Below, in pieces: positions 23,992-30,653 of a DNA stretch of 38,220 nt. The notes under the pieces were generated by a model that searched no databases, was not told the origin of the DNA, and saw nothing but the letters and a program-made list of their open reading frames with translations. Origin of the DNA: a virus; IMG/VR virus record IMGVR_UViG_3300038701_002518, positions 1-38,220 of that record; one strand, written 5' to 3'. The position numbers and the translations under genes were made by a program. Positions within the stretch are counted from its first letter, which is position 1, and every line of letters begins with the position of its first letter.

Positions 23992-24543
23992 ATGAGTCAA
24001 TTTCCAAATAATTCAGGCGGTTCCATTAATGGAAAAAAAGCCAGCGAAGAAGAATCCAAATACAAAAGTAAATACCCTGAAGCCCGCCTCTCTTACGATT
24101 TCGATGTCGACCAGCTAATCAAATACGGTGAGGAAGCAGCCAAGAAAGGAGCCACGCAATACTATTTCATCAATGGCCTTGACAGCAAAGGAAACACCAC
24201 GCTAAACTATGGCTTCATTGACGAAGCAGGAAAATGGGTGGTAAAGCCCGGCAAGCTGGCTCTCAAACAAGCCAAGTCATTCAAAAAAGCTCACCCCACT
24301 GAAACCAGAGCATACGGTTGGGGCACCGCTAGTCTCACACCTTGGCTTATTAAAAAACAAGCTGCCGGAGCTGACATAGTCTCATGCTGCAATGGTGTAG
24401 ATGACAACGGCAACAACACTTTGCTTGTAAGGGCAGATCAAACGCTATCCCTTTCAAGGTCAACAACCACTGAAGATGATGAAGACGCTGCTTTCAACAT
24501 TGCCACACTGTGCCCACCACTTTGCGGAGGAGGAGAAGACTAA
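23992..24543 (+). CDS. Hypothetical accessory (moron-like) protein
   Basis: A 183-aa protein without recognised family. It is highly polar at the start (NNSGGSINGKKASEEESK). A core with Tyr/Asn/Gly follows: GATQYYFINGLDSKGNTTLNYGFID, and again VSCCNGVDDNGNNTLLVR. The motif NG-D-x-x-GN-T-L occurs twice. The C-terminus is Cys/Pro/Gly-rich (LCPPLCGGGED). No signal peptide. It directly precedes a membrane protein (GTG start abuts the stop), so the two are likely coupled. Possible lysogeny-conversion pair. Confidence 0.55.
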   Translation: MSQFPNNSGGSINGKKASEEESKYKSKYPEARLSYDFDVDQLIKYGEEAAKKGATQYYFINGLDSKGNTTLNYGFIDEAGKWVVKPGKLALKQAKSFKKAHPTETRAYGWGTASLTPWLIKKQAAGADIVSCCNGVDDNGNNTLLVRADQTLSLSRSTTTEDDEDAAFNIATLCPPLCGGGED

Positions 24544-25254
24544 GTGTCTGCTATCACAGTACTATATATATTAGGCTACGGTGCCGCCATACTTTCTCTG
24601 CTACCTCTTAGTATAGGTTTAGCCAGGCGCAAGTACATGAACCCTATTTATAAGGCCGCACTTCTCATTGCGGTCTTAACTTTTACCTGCGATCTATCAG
24701 CGGCCATACTCGCTCTCAACGGCATTCGCAATTGGTTCATGATACCCTTAGGCAATATGCTGTATGCATTACCCGTTTTCTGGTTTTATCATCACCTTAT
24801 CCAGCCAAAGCACCACAAGCTGTGGTTGGGGCTGGCCTTAGCATTCATCATTATCCAGATCATCGAAGTATTCTTCTTTACAGGCCTCAGTGCCTACACC
24901 AGTGTCAGCAGCACATATCTCAGCATTACATTTACTGTTAGCTCTATCATCTTACTCAAAGGTGTTGTGCGCAAAACCAGTACCGTAAACCGCAAAGGCT
25001 CCTCAGTGTTTATCAGCATGCTAAAGCAGCCTTTGTTCTGGCTTATTATCTCAATTCTAATATACTATGGAGGAAGTTTACCAAACGCTCTCTACGGTCA
25101 TTATTTAAGTACTAAGCAAACAGGAGTCTTTTATTTCACAACGGGCATATCATCAGGTTTACTCATTTTATACCGTCTAATTTTTGCCAGAGGGCTTTAT
25201 CAAATACCTCAAGTACAGCATCAACTAAATCCTCTTAGCGTATCAAAACACTAG
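24544..25254 (+). CDS. Integral membrane protein, about seven helices
   Basis: A 236-aa protein starting with GTG right after the preceding stop. Hydrophobic segments lie near residues 4-25, 38-58, 65-83, 95-115, 121-140, 163-182 and 195-214. Short basic loops connect them, and a polar tail follows. This is the seven-helix layout of sensor-like membrane parts common in Cytophagales. No kinase or other domain follows. It may alter the surface or signalling of the lysogen. Confidence 0.6.
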   Translation: MSAITVLYILGYGAAILSLLPLSIGLARRKYMNPIYKAALLIAVLTFTCDLSAAILALNGIRNWFMIPLGNMLYALPVFWFYHHLIQPKHHKLWLGLALAFIIIQIIEVFFFTGLSAYTSVSSTYLSITFTVSSIILLKGVVRKTSTVNRKGSSVFISMLKQPLFWLIISILIYYGGSLPNALYGHYLSTKQTGVFYFTTGISSGLLILYRLIFARGLYQIPQVQHQLNPLSVSKH

Positions 25255-25697
25255 TTACACATATTCAATCCAACTCAATTCCAATTGATACGGGCATTAA
25301 CTCACAGATTTTTGTAGCGGCAGTCGTAGTCATAGTTGCTTTGATTGCTCTCTTCGCCTCGTATCTCTACTATCACAAAAAGCAGGAGAGTCTCCGAAAA
25401 CAAAAGGAGGCCGAGCTAGCCAACCAGCAGCCACAAATTCAGCAAATTGAATACCAAGAAGCAGTTAAGATCGTGAAAGAAAAGCTTCAGGAACGATACT
25501 CCGACTATAATGGATATATAGCCCCATACACCCGTGATCCCGATATGAGTTTTCAAGGATCAATCGGCACATTAAGAAAAGCCCTGCAAGAAAACACCCA
25601 GCGTCCCAACCGTGAATATATCGAAAAAGCTCTCAACGATCTGGAAGCTACTAATGAACTAAAGTTCCATGTAAAGAGGCCGGAAAAAACAGCCTGA
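25254..25697 (+). CDS. Membrane-anchored small protein, start unresolved
   Basis: The frame is open from the TAG near 25239 to 25697. The first possible start is TTG 25341, which falls inside the hydrophobic segment (QIFVAAVVVIVALIALFASYLYY). The anchor is therefore cut if translation begins there. Then follow a basic, coiled-coil-like stretch KKQESLRKQKEAELANQQ and a soluble helical domain to FHVKRPEKTA. It lies in the -1 frame relative to the preceding membrane gene. An unusual start (ATT/ATC/ATA) or recoding is needed for the full anchor. Function unknown. Confidence 0.45.
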   Translation, partial: VTHIQSNSIPIDTGINSQIFVAAVVVIVALIALFASYLYYHKKQESLRKQKEAELANQQPQIQQIEYQEAVKIVKEKLQERYSDYNGYIAPYTRDPDMSFQGSIGTLRKALQENTQRPNREYIEKALNDLEATNELKFHVKRPEKTA

Positions 25698-25713
25698 CAA
25701 ACAGCTAAGTCAC

Positions 25714-25742
25714 AAAAAAAGAGCAGCATTTCTGCCGCTCTT
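25714..25742. terminator. Bidirectional terminator between convergent operons
   Basis: AAGAGC-A-GC, loop ATTTCT, GC-C-GCTCTT form a hairpin with one mismatch. Seven A residues stand before it, giving a T-run for leftward transcripts. It ends the early (minus) operon and also lies 17 nt after the last rightward gene. Confidence 0.8.
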
Positions 25743-25787
25743 CATATGTACACCAAAGTATTTAACTAACCTCCTGTGCGCTGGCCT

Positions 25788-25830
25788 GTCTCCCCCTCGG
25801 GGGAGTGCCCTCAGGGCGAGGGGGGTAACT
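25788..25830 (+). repeat. Palindromic element, copy 6
   Basis: GTCTCCCCCTCGGGGGAGTG, then a GCCCT / AGGGC stem and GAGGGGGGTAAC. It provides the last residues ELPPSP and the stop codon of the secreted protein on the minus strand. Confidence 0.8.
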
Positions 25831-26269
25831 CACACCAATAAACATACTTCCCTTTCTTCTTCACCATCACTACCCTATAACTCACAGCATCATAGTAGCG
25901 GTAAGTATTGCCGTCCTTCTCTTTCTTCTCCACAAACTTCAAATTATCATCCAGCCACTTCTGTTGGTTGCCTGTCACCGAGGCCAGAGCCACTCTGTAG
26001 ACTTTACTCTTATCAAAATAGTAAGTGTATCTATCATTGAAGCCATTCTCTTGCACATCAGAATACACATTATACTTCCATCTGTTATCCTCCGGGCTAA
26101 AGCTCATGGGCTGGCAATCAGCCTCATTCCATTTACCAAGCTCTTGCTGCCACTGAGCAAACTGCACCGAATCAACAAAATTGACATAGTCATGATCAAA
26201 CAATTCATCCTGCCCCTGTACTGATACACAGGCTATCATTAGCATGATTAGTAACACAATCCTTTTCAT
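25811..26269 (-). CDS. Exported protein, possible lysogenic-conversion factor
   Basis: A 152-aa protein with a clear signal sequence: MKR, hydrophobic IVLLIMLMIACVSV, cleavage likely after VQG. The Cys in LMIAC could instead make it a lipoprotein. The mature part has many aromatic residues and a Lys-rich C-terminal strand pair (YRVVMVKKKGKYVYWCEL). The last six residues come from a palindromic element. It is the last gene of the early leftward operon, 2 nt after the previous gene. An exported product there suggests surface or superinfection effects, not replication. Confidence 0.6.
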   Translation of the reverse strand: MKRIVLLIMLMIACVSVQGQDELFDHDYVNFVDSVQFAQWQQELGKWNEADCQPMSFSPEDNRWKYNVYSDVQENGFNDRYTYYFDKSKVYRVALASVTGNQQKWLDDNLKFVEKKEKDGNTYRYYDAVSYRVVMVKKKGKYVYWCELPPSP

Positions 26270-26270
26270 A

Positions 26271-26483
26271 TCATTCTTCTTTAAAATAACTCTTCAGGTA
26301 ACTCTCGTGGTTTCTCTTAATATTCTTCAGAAAAATATTATCCAGTTCAAACGAGGCAAACTCATACTCATGCTCTTTCTGAAACTGCTCAATAACTTCC
26401 ATAAGCTTCAAATCAAGTTTAATACACATAGACTCACTTTCAGCAATCCTCATATTGACCTTTGGTCGATCATCAAATCCCAT
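26271..26483 (-). CDS. Small hypothetical early protein
   Basis: A 70-aa, mostly helical acidic protein (ESMCIKLDLKLMEVIEQFQKEHEYEF). Overlaps the preceding gene by 11 nt. The opening RPKVNMRIAESESMCIKLD is slightly reminiscent of ribbon-helix-helix proteins, but the motif is not convincing. Confidence 0.5.
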   Translation of the reverse strand: MGFDDRPKVNMRIAESESMCIKLDLKLMEVIEQFQKEHEYEFASFELDNIFLKNIKRNHESYLKSYFKEE

Positions 26484-26778
26484 CGTTCTTAAAGTTAGTA
26501 ATATCTAAATCAATTTTTGGCATAAACTCCTCTTTACATTGCTTGCAGCGTAACGATGTATCGTTACTCGCTTCCTGCTTTAGAAAGAAAACGGCCCTTT
26601 TAAAAACTCTAGCCATACCAAGATGCATCTGTCTTAAATTGGGGTATGAGTAGTTATTTGCTTGACATTCGCTGTCCTTAGCTCTGTTTTCGATAAAAGC
26701 AATAACCTCATCCCGGCTCAGCTCCTTTGTGAGCCACTCATTCATAATTTCCTTAGAAGACTTATCTACGTTATTCAT
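26473..26778 (-). CDS. Hypothetical early protein with CxxC
   Basis: A 101-aa protein from ATG 26778, 7 nt after the upstream stop. A TTG 21 nt upstream is possible. Helical, with LRCKQCKEEF near the end, half of a possible zinc site. Unrecognised. Confidence 0.5.
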   Translation of the reverse strand: MNNVDKSSKEIMNEWLTKELSRDEVIAFIENRAKDSECQANNYSYPNLRQMHLGMARVFKRAVFFLKQEASNDTSLRCKQCKEEFMPKIDLDITNFKNDGI

Positions 26779-26785
26779 GCTCTGC

Positions 26786-27580
26786 TCATTTACTATCAAA
26801 ATACCCCTCAGCCCGTTTATCCATCTTATACAAATCCTTTTTCGGGTCTACACCCCTGGGCAGCACTTTCAAAAACTTCCCCATATCAATAGCCGAGTTC
26901 ACCCCATCGCTATCAAACCGCTTGGCAGACTCATGAAACTGTCGATTCACCTCTACCTCATACTGCTCACGATCATTCACATACTGCCTGAGCCATCGCA
27001 GAAGCATTGGCCCGTCCAGTCTATGCATTAACTCACCATAGTCACCCTTTCGGCCATTGTTAAAGCACAGCGCAATTTCTTCAATACTCAAGCCTCCAAA
27101 CTCCGCTACCACGTCAATAGCAGCCTCAGCCGCTTGATTTACGGTTATATTGTTAGCCACATTCAGTCCCTCTCTAACACCACCAATAAGCAGCAATACC
27201 TCACGTTCCAGCGTATCCAAATCCTCTCCATTAGTCTCGCGAGTCTTAAGCGTATCCAGAGGCATCACAGCCCCTTTGCTATGCTTAATCAAATCAGCCT
27301 CATGTTTAATCTCTACAAGAGCCATTTCAATAGTCACAGGGCTATGAACCAGCTCATCGCAGTGCAGAGCCTTCATTTCCTGCCAATAGGCCCAGCTCCT
27401 GCGCAGAGTATCGAGCCTGTCATCCATAGCCCTTACAGCACACCTGTCGGTGATCACACGCCTAATACTCAACCCATTCAAAAAGTGTCTAACCTCCCTG
27501 AGGTTATTCGCCTTTAAGGCTGCTATTAAGCTGATCCCATTCGTTTTCGCTATGTCGCCTTTTGGCCGATTTGCTAGCAT
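26786..27580 (-). CDS. Hypothetical early protein
   Basis: About 264 aa from ATG 27580. A GTG at 27655 would extend the protein further into the upstream gene. Even the ATG overlaps that gene by 77 nt. Helix-rich: RAMDDRLDTLRRSWAYWQEMKAL, then a central ITVNQAAEAAIDVVAEFGGLSIEEIALCFNNGRKGDYGELMHRLDG. The last segment resembles the short ssDNA-annealing / replication helper type seen in Bacteroidota phages, where a FGNLSIEEIALCFNNAKKG...-like stretch precedes a MFRLD helix. The family role is unknown; a DNA-replication accessory is possible. Confidence 0.6.
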   Translation of the reverse strand: MLANRPKGDIAKTNGISLIAALKANNLREVRHFLNGLSIRRVITDRCAVRAMDDRLDTLRRSWAYWQEMKALHCDELVHSPVTIEMALVEIKHEADLIKHSKGAVMPLDTLKTRETNGEDLDTLEREVLLLIGGVREGLNVANNITVNQAAEAAIDVVAEFGGLSIEEIALCFNNGRKGDYGELMHRLDGPMLLRWLRQYVNDREQYEVEVNRQFHESAKRFDSDGVNSAIDMGKFLKVLPRGVDPKKDLYKMDKRAEGYFDSK

Positions 27581-28034
27581 TTCTAAATTCAAATAATATC
27601 TCTTGAATGTTCTTTTTGATCTGAAGTAGGCCCACTTGCTTTTGAATAAACTCACTCAGAAGACTCCAATTATCAAACATATACTGCCATCCTTCCAGAG
27701 CAAGCAGCTCATCACCGTTCACCTTCTCCTGTTTCATCAGGTAGTCCACTGTTTCCTTCAGAGCACGACCATTAGCCGCGTTCATATGAGCCGGAGCACC
27801 CAGCTTTTTTCGGCAAAACTGATCATACGCCCCAACAAACTCCTGATATCGTTCCAGCTTGATCACCTTCTTACGGGTAGGCTGTCCTCCCTTGGGGGAG
27901 GTGCCGCAGGCGGAGGGGGTTACCTGCACTTCCACCAACGTCTCCCTAATAGCCCCTAAAGCCTCCCGTTCCACATCACTATTAGCAAAGCCAAGTAACT
28001 CATCCACAAACGCTATTTGCTGATCAATCCTCAT
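27504..28034 (-). CDS. Hypothetical early protein with element-derived insert
   Basis: A 176-aa protein. The N-terminal helix (DQQIAFVDELLGFANSD) is followed by a palindromic-element peptide TPSACGTSPKGGQPT around residues 39-53. The main domain has KLERYQEFVGAYDQFCRKKLGAPAHMNAANGRALKETVDYL, a pattern frequent in early genes of Bacteroidota phages next to the preceding family. Its ATG overlaps the upstream gene by 11 nt. Function unknown. Confidence 0.55.
   Translation of the reverse strand: MRIDQQIAFVDELLGFANSDVEREALGAIRETLVEVQVTPSACGTSPKGGQPTRKKVIKLERYQEFVGAYDQFCRKKLGAPAHMNAANGRALKETVDYLMKQEKVNGDELLALEGWQYMFDNWSLLSEFIQKQVGLLQIKKNIQEILFEFRNASKSAKRRHSENEWDQLNSSLKGE
27881..27923 (+). repeat. 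Palindromic element, copy 7 (in frame)
   Basis: GCTGTCCTCCCTTGGGGGAG, then GTGCCGCAGGCGGAGGGGGTTACC. Lies inside the 176-aa gene, where it joins the N-terminal helix to the main domain without frameshift. Confidence 0.8.
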
Positions 28035-28338
28035 TCCCGAACATTAATTGATCTGTATAATTATTGACATGATCAAACGCAGCTATTCGAGCATCATAAG
28101 CAATCATGGTCGCTTCATATAAAATATCCCACTGTACCTTGGCACTGAGGTGGTTGATAGTCTTATGTAACCTTTGCCATACTATGAATGCAGTTTCAAG
28201 CATATCATCATTTCCGTTCACTCCTTTAAGTGTCGCGATCATTCTTTGTGCCACTTCTCGATCAGATTCAGACGAACAAGCCTCCATCACCGTATCTTCG
28301 ATGACAACAACATTCCTACTTATTTCTACTATATTCAT
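28024..28338 (-). CDS. Hypothetical early protein
   Basis: A 104-aa, helix-rich protein, unrecognised. Residues about 15-45 are acidic. A second helix pair, FIVWQRLHKTINHLSAKVQW, follows. Stop overlaps the next ATG region by 11 nt, consistent with the compact early operon. Confidence 0.5.
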   Translation of the reverse strand: MNIVEISRNVVVIEDTVMEACSSESDREVAQRMIATLKGVNGNDDMLETAFIVWQRLHKTINHLSAKVQWDILYEATMIAYDARIAAFDHVNNYTDQLMFGNED

Positions 28339-28342
28339 ATCC

Positions 28343-28606
28343 CTACTTGTTACTCCCTAATTCCTTCTTATACATCTCCTTCACCTGAGTCACTACAGCA
28401 GGTAGTTCATTCAGGTACAGAAAATTCAAGATTACTTTCCGAGGATTATTAGCCCCAATATTTTGTATAAATCGATTGATACGATCATAATCAGGCTTAC
28501 CATTTGGCAGCACGTAACCTAGAAGGCATAAGTGATGAATGATCACACCACGCATCCTTTTGCGCTTATCATTCTTCGGGTCAAAGTTTCTGCTTGATGT
28601 CTTCAT
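28343..28606 (-). CDS. Conserved early phage protein
   Basis: An 87-aa basic protein: FDPKNDKRKRMRGVIIHHL, LPNGKPDYDRINRFIQNIG and NNPRKVILNFLYLNELPAVVTQV. The latter two belong to a recurrent Bacteroidota Mu-like early family. The NPRK...L..L.xxEL..VVTQ... ending recalls small GemA-type regulators. Whether it is GemA itself is unsure. It overlaps the coiled-coil gene by 26 nt. Confidence 0.6.
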   Translation of the reverse strand: MKTSSRNFDPKNDKRKRMRGVIIHHLCLLGYVLPNGKPDYDRINRFIQNIGANNPRKVILNFLYLNELPAVVTQVKEMYKKELGSNK

Positions 28607-28820
28607 ATCGTTTTATGCTTTTATTCATATCCTCAATCTCTGCCGCAAGTCGTTCCTGTTCCTTGCCAGCCTGTATTATTTCATTAGTAACTACCCGTCC
28701 CTCAAACCATGTAGAATGAAAGTCATTCAGCTTCTTATCAAACTGCCGTTTGTATTTCATCACCATCCGCTTCTCATCTTTCAAAGCAGCTATCTCACGG
28801 TTTACTTCCCTTTTCGTCAT
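28581..28820 (-). CDS. Small coiled-coil early protein
   Basis: A 79-aa, almost entirely charged helix with heptad character (MTKREVNREIAALKDEK..., then EQERLAAEIEDMNKSIKRYEDI). No family. Preceded by the 378-nt gene-free zone 28821-29198. Confidence 0.5.
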   Translation of the reverse strand: MTKREVNREIAALKDEKRMVMKYKRQFDKKLNDFHSTWFEGRVVTNEIIQAGKEQERLAAEIEDMNKSIKRYEDIKQKL

Positions 28821-28854
28821 AGTTCAATTCAGTATCTTAATCAGTCTCTCCAAC

Positions 28855-28894
28855 TCTCCCCCTTAAAGAGGGAGTGGCGAAGCCGAGGGGGTTA
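28855..28894 (+). repeat. Palindromic element, copy 8
   Basis: TCTCCCCCTTAAAGAGGGAG, then TGGCGAAGCCGAGGGGGTTA. Intergenic. It flanks the tRNA-like sequence on one side, in the same orientation as copy 9. Confidence 0.8.
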
Positions 28895-28903
28895 GGGGTA
28901 TTG

Positions 28904-29038
28904 TGATCCGAGCAGGATTCGAACCTGCATTGCCAGCGTAGCAATCTCATACGAGTCGCTATGTTCTGAGTGCGTCTACCAAGAGCTTGTAATGACCGAA
29001 ATCCATCGGTTTAACTTTACTCATTCCGCCACCGGATC
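28904..29038 (-). tRNA. tRNA-Leu-like sequence with two insertions
   Basis: The acceptor arms GATCCGG (29038-29032) and TCGGATC (28911-28905) pair, with discriminator A at 28904. The T-arm GCAGG-TTCGAAT-CCTGC is perfect. A long variable arm TTGC-7-GCAA and the D-arm words GTGGCGGAAT and TGGTAGACGC are those of bacterial tRNA-Leu. The D-loop is split by about 41 nt (28983-29023) that forms its own hairpin ACCGA / TCGGT. The anticodon arm is about 9 nt too long, with CTCA / TGAG flanking a 17-nt loop. No CCA is encoded. By ordinary rules this is not a working elongator tRNA. It may be a remnant or a tRNA mimic. Confidence 0.6.
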
Positions 29039-29060
29039 ATTTCAAAGTTTCGCACCCCAA

Positions 29061-29103
29061 GTCCTCCCCTTTGAGGGGAGGTGGCCTTTGGCCGGAGGGG
29101 TTC
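29061..29103 (+). repeat. Palindromic element, copy 9
   Basis: GTCCTCCCCTTTGAGGGGAG, then GTGGCCTTTGGCCGGAGGGGTTC. Intergenic, on the other side of the tRNA-like sequence. Confidence 0.8.
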
Positions 29104-29147
29104 AAAAACGACCTATCTCTTTCGTCTAAAAAGATAGGATTGTTCCG

Positions 29148-29185
29148 CTGGCAGTATTGCTCTGCATCACGCCTACACGTGCAGC
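29148..29185. repeat. 38-nt direct repeat, copy A
   Basis: Begins CTGGCAGTATTGCTCTGCAT and ends CACGTGCAGC. Identical to copy B (30603-30640) except for two bases. Intergenic, 13 nt after the stop of the gene at 29199 (minus strand). Confidence 0.8.
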
Positions 29186-29198
29186 GAAATCCTTCACT

Positions 29199-29579
29199 CT
29201 ACTTATTTAAAAGGCGATCCAAAAGTTTTAAGTTATTCTGATATTCAATCATGATATCATTAGAGTCAATCTCAGCTCTCTCTAACCTTTCTATTTCAGC
29301 CCTGAATAGAGCACCAGCCTTCACCAACTCCTTCACTCTGTCATCTGGAGTAGGTTTCCAACTATCAGCAGACCACGGCCAGAATACAGGTATCCCATCT
29401 TGGGATTTCCTATTTTCCTCAGAAGCAGCATAACAACGAGCTGCAAAAAGAAGCTGAGAAAGTACATAAGTATCATCTGACATCTGGGTATACCCTTTCT
29501 TTGACACTTGTCTTGTCCTTTCTTCTGTTATCTGGTACTCGGCATCTTTTAGACCAGAAGTAGGCCATATCTTATTCAC
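29199..29579 (-). CDS. dATP/dGTP diphosphohydrolase N-terminal-like protein
   Basis: A 126-aa protein from GTG 29579, which gives the 8-nt overlap seen elsewhere in this operon. An ATG at 29609 is also possible. ITEERTRQVSKKGYTQMSDDTY, AARCYAASEE, FWPWSADSWKP and DRVKELVKAGALFRAEIERLERA form the known pattern of this domain. The domain is common in phages, alone or before MazG-like or HD enzymes. The Glu/Asp/Lys residues could bind a nucleotide. It may tune dNTP pools or be a structural partner. Activity of the isolated domain is unproven. Confidence 0.7.
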   Translation of the reverse strand: MNKIWPTSGLKDAEYQITEERTRQVSKKGYTQMSDDTYVLSQLLFAARCYAASEENRKSQDGIPVFWPWSADSWKPTPDDRVKELVKAGALFRAEIERLERAEIDSNDIMIEYQNNLKLLDRLLNK

Positions 29580-30027
29580 CGTTACCTCCTTCCTCTTTAG
29601 TTCCCACATGGTGAAAAACCTCCAAAACAAGGCTTTCCTTAACCTCGGGCACAGAGAAGGTCACGAGCAGATTATTCATTTGGTCATGAACCCTTTCATA
29701 AGCTTCTTGCACATTATGAGCATGGATCAGCATCAGATTCACCTCCTTCTTTTCCCTGCCTGAATCAGCATCAGATATCATATAGACCAGTTTGCACTGA
29801 TAAAACACATCGCTATCATCATACTCAAACACATCTGTAATCCGAGATTTGGTAATTGCCTTTACCTGAAATGAACCCATCACACGAGCCTTCATCTCTT
29901 CGTGAATTTTTGCCTCGGCCTCAGTAAAAGAAAGAGCATCCATCAAATACTCCTCTGTCACATTTCTGGCTCTTCCTTGCTCATCCTCTTTCGAATAAGC
30001 AACCTTTGCTTTATACCATGTTTTCAT
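29572..30027 (-). CDS. DUF4494 protein
   Basis: A 151-aa protein. The start TWYKAKVAYSKEDEQG, then VTEEYLMDALSFTEAEAKIHEEM, followed by a duplicated-looking second half (CKLVYMISDADSGREKKEVNLMLIHAHNVQEAYERV) is the DUF4494 signature. Both halves run beta strands then a helix with EA or ERV. Widespread in Bacteroidota phages next to Gam; function unknown. ATGA-type overlap with the Gam gene. Confidence 0.75.
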   Translation of the reverse strand: MKTWYKAKVAYSKEDEQGRARNVTEEYLMDALSFTEAEAKIHEEMKARVMGSFQVKAITKSRITDVFEYDDSDVFYQCKLVYMISDADSGREKKEVNLMLIHAHNVQEAYERVHDQMNNLLVTFSVPEVKESLVLEVFHHVGTKEEGGNGE

Positions 30028-30563
30028 ACCAACTCCTCCTCTTTCAAATCCACATAAAACTGTTCAGCCTGCACTATAATGACACCAGCCTTTTGCAGTC
30101 TTTCCAGCACTTTAGAGTCCTCACGTTTCCCAAGCACAGCATTCTTATCCAGGCTCACAGTTCGCTTCAGGTATGAGTTCATTCTCATATCTACCAGCTT
30201 CTGTACAGCATCCTTCTGTGTAACACCCTTGATAGTACTTACACTCGGGTTATCTGTCCTGAACCCAATCACCCCATTAATCAAGTCCTTCGATTTCTTC
30301 TTGGAAAACTCAGTCTCCTGATTAGCCAGGGCAAACGCTTGCAGCTTTTCAAAATCTTCCTGAATCTGAGTTCTTAGCGGTTCAGCTTGGGCATCAAACT
30401 GCTTATTAATCGCCTCGATCTGATCAGTCAACTTCTGTGCTTCCTGCTCTTTTTCCCCGTTCAGCACCTTCACTTTGCTCTGGTTTGTGGCATACCGCTT
30501 CATTATCGGTACTAAGTCATCTTTACTAGGTGCCACAATCACCTTCTTTTTAGCTCTCGCCAT
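30024..30563 (-). CDS. gam: Mu Gam-like DNA-end protecting protein
   Basis: A 179-aa protein that should bind double-strand DNA ends as a Ku-like dimer and block host exonucleases. The family plan is visible: a basic start (ARAKKKVIVAPSKDD), a long antiparallel coiled coil (about 25-80, VLNGEKEQEAQKLTDQIEAINKQFDAQAEPL), a beta unit ending GVIGFRTDNPSV, and the C-terminal SLDKNAVLGKREDSKVLERLQKAGVIIVQAEQFYVDL, typical of Gam. Length equals Mu Gam (174 aa). Confidence 0.85.
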   Translation of the reverse strand: MARAKKKVIVAPSKDDLVPIMKRYATNQSKVKVLNGEKEQEAQKLTDQIEAINKQFDAQAEPLRTQIQEDFEKLQAFALANQETEFSKKKSKDLINGVIGFRTDNPSVSTIKGVTQKDAVQKLVDMRMNSYLKRTVSLDKNAVLGKREDSKVLERLQKAGVIIVQAEQFYVDLKEEELV

Positions 30564-30602
30564 CGTTGTTATTGTTTAGTGTTAAAAAAGAATTTTGCTT
30601 GA

Positions 30603-30640
30603 CTGGCAGTATTGCTCTGCATCACGTCTGCACGTGCAGC
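30603..30640. repeat. 38-nt direct repeat, copy B
   Basis: The second copy of the repeat at 29148. It contains the perfect palindrome CTGCACGTGCAG, whereas copy A has one mismatch. It lies in the 90-nt gap between Gam and the next gene. Confidence 0.8.
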
Positions 30641-30653
30641 CAACCGTAGTCAT

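Noticed and set aside
28581-28895. Plus-strand frame of 118 aa over the small early genes
   Set aside because: Hydrophobic low-complexity antisense of coiled-coil genes; a shadow.
28983-29023. Group I intron in the tRNA-like sequence
   Set aside because: The insert is about 41 nt and sits in the D-loop; known tRNA-Leu introns are hundreds of nt and interrupt the anticodon loop.
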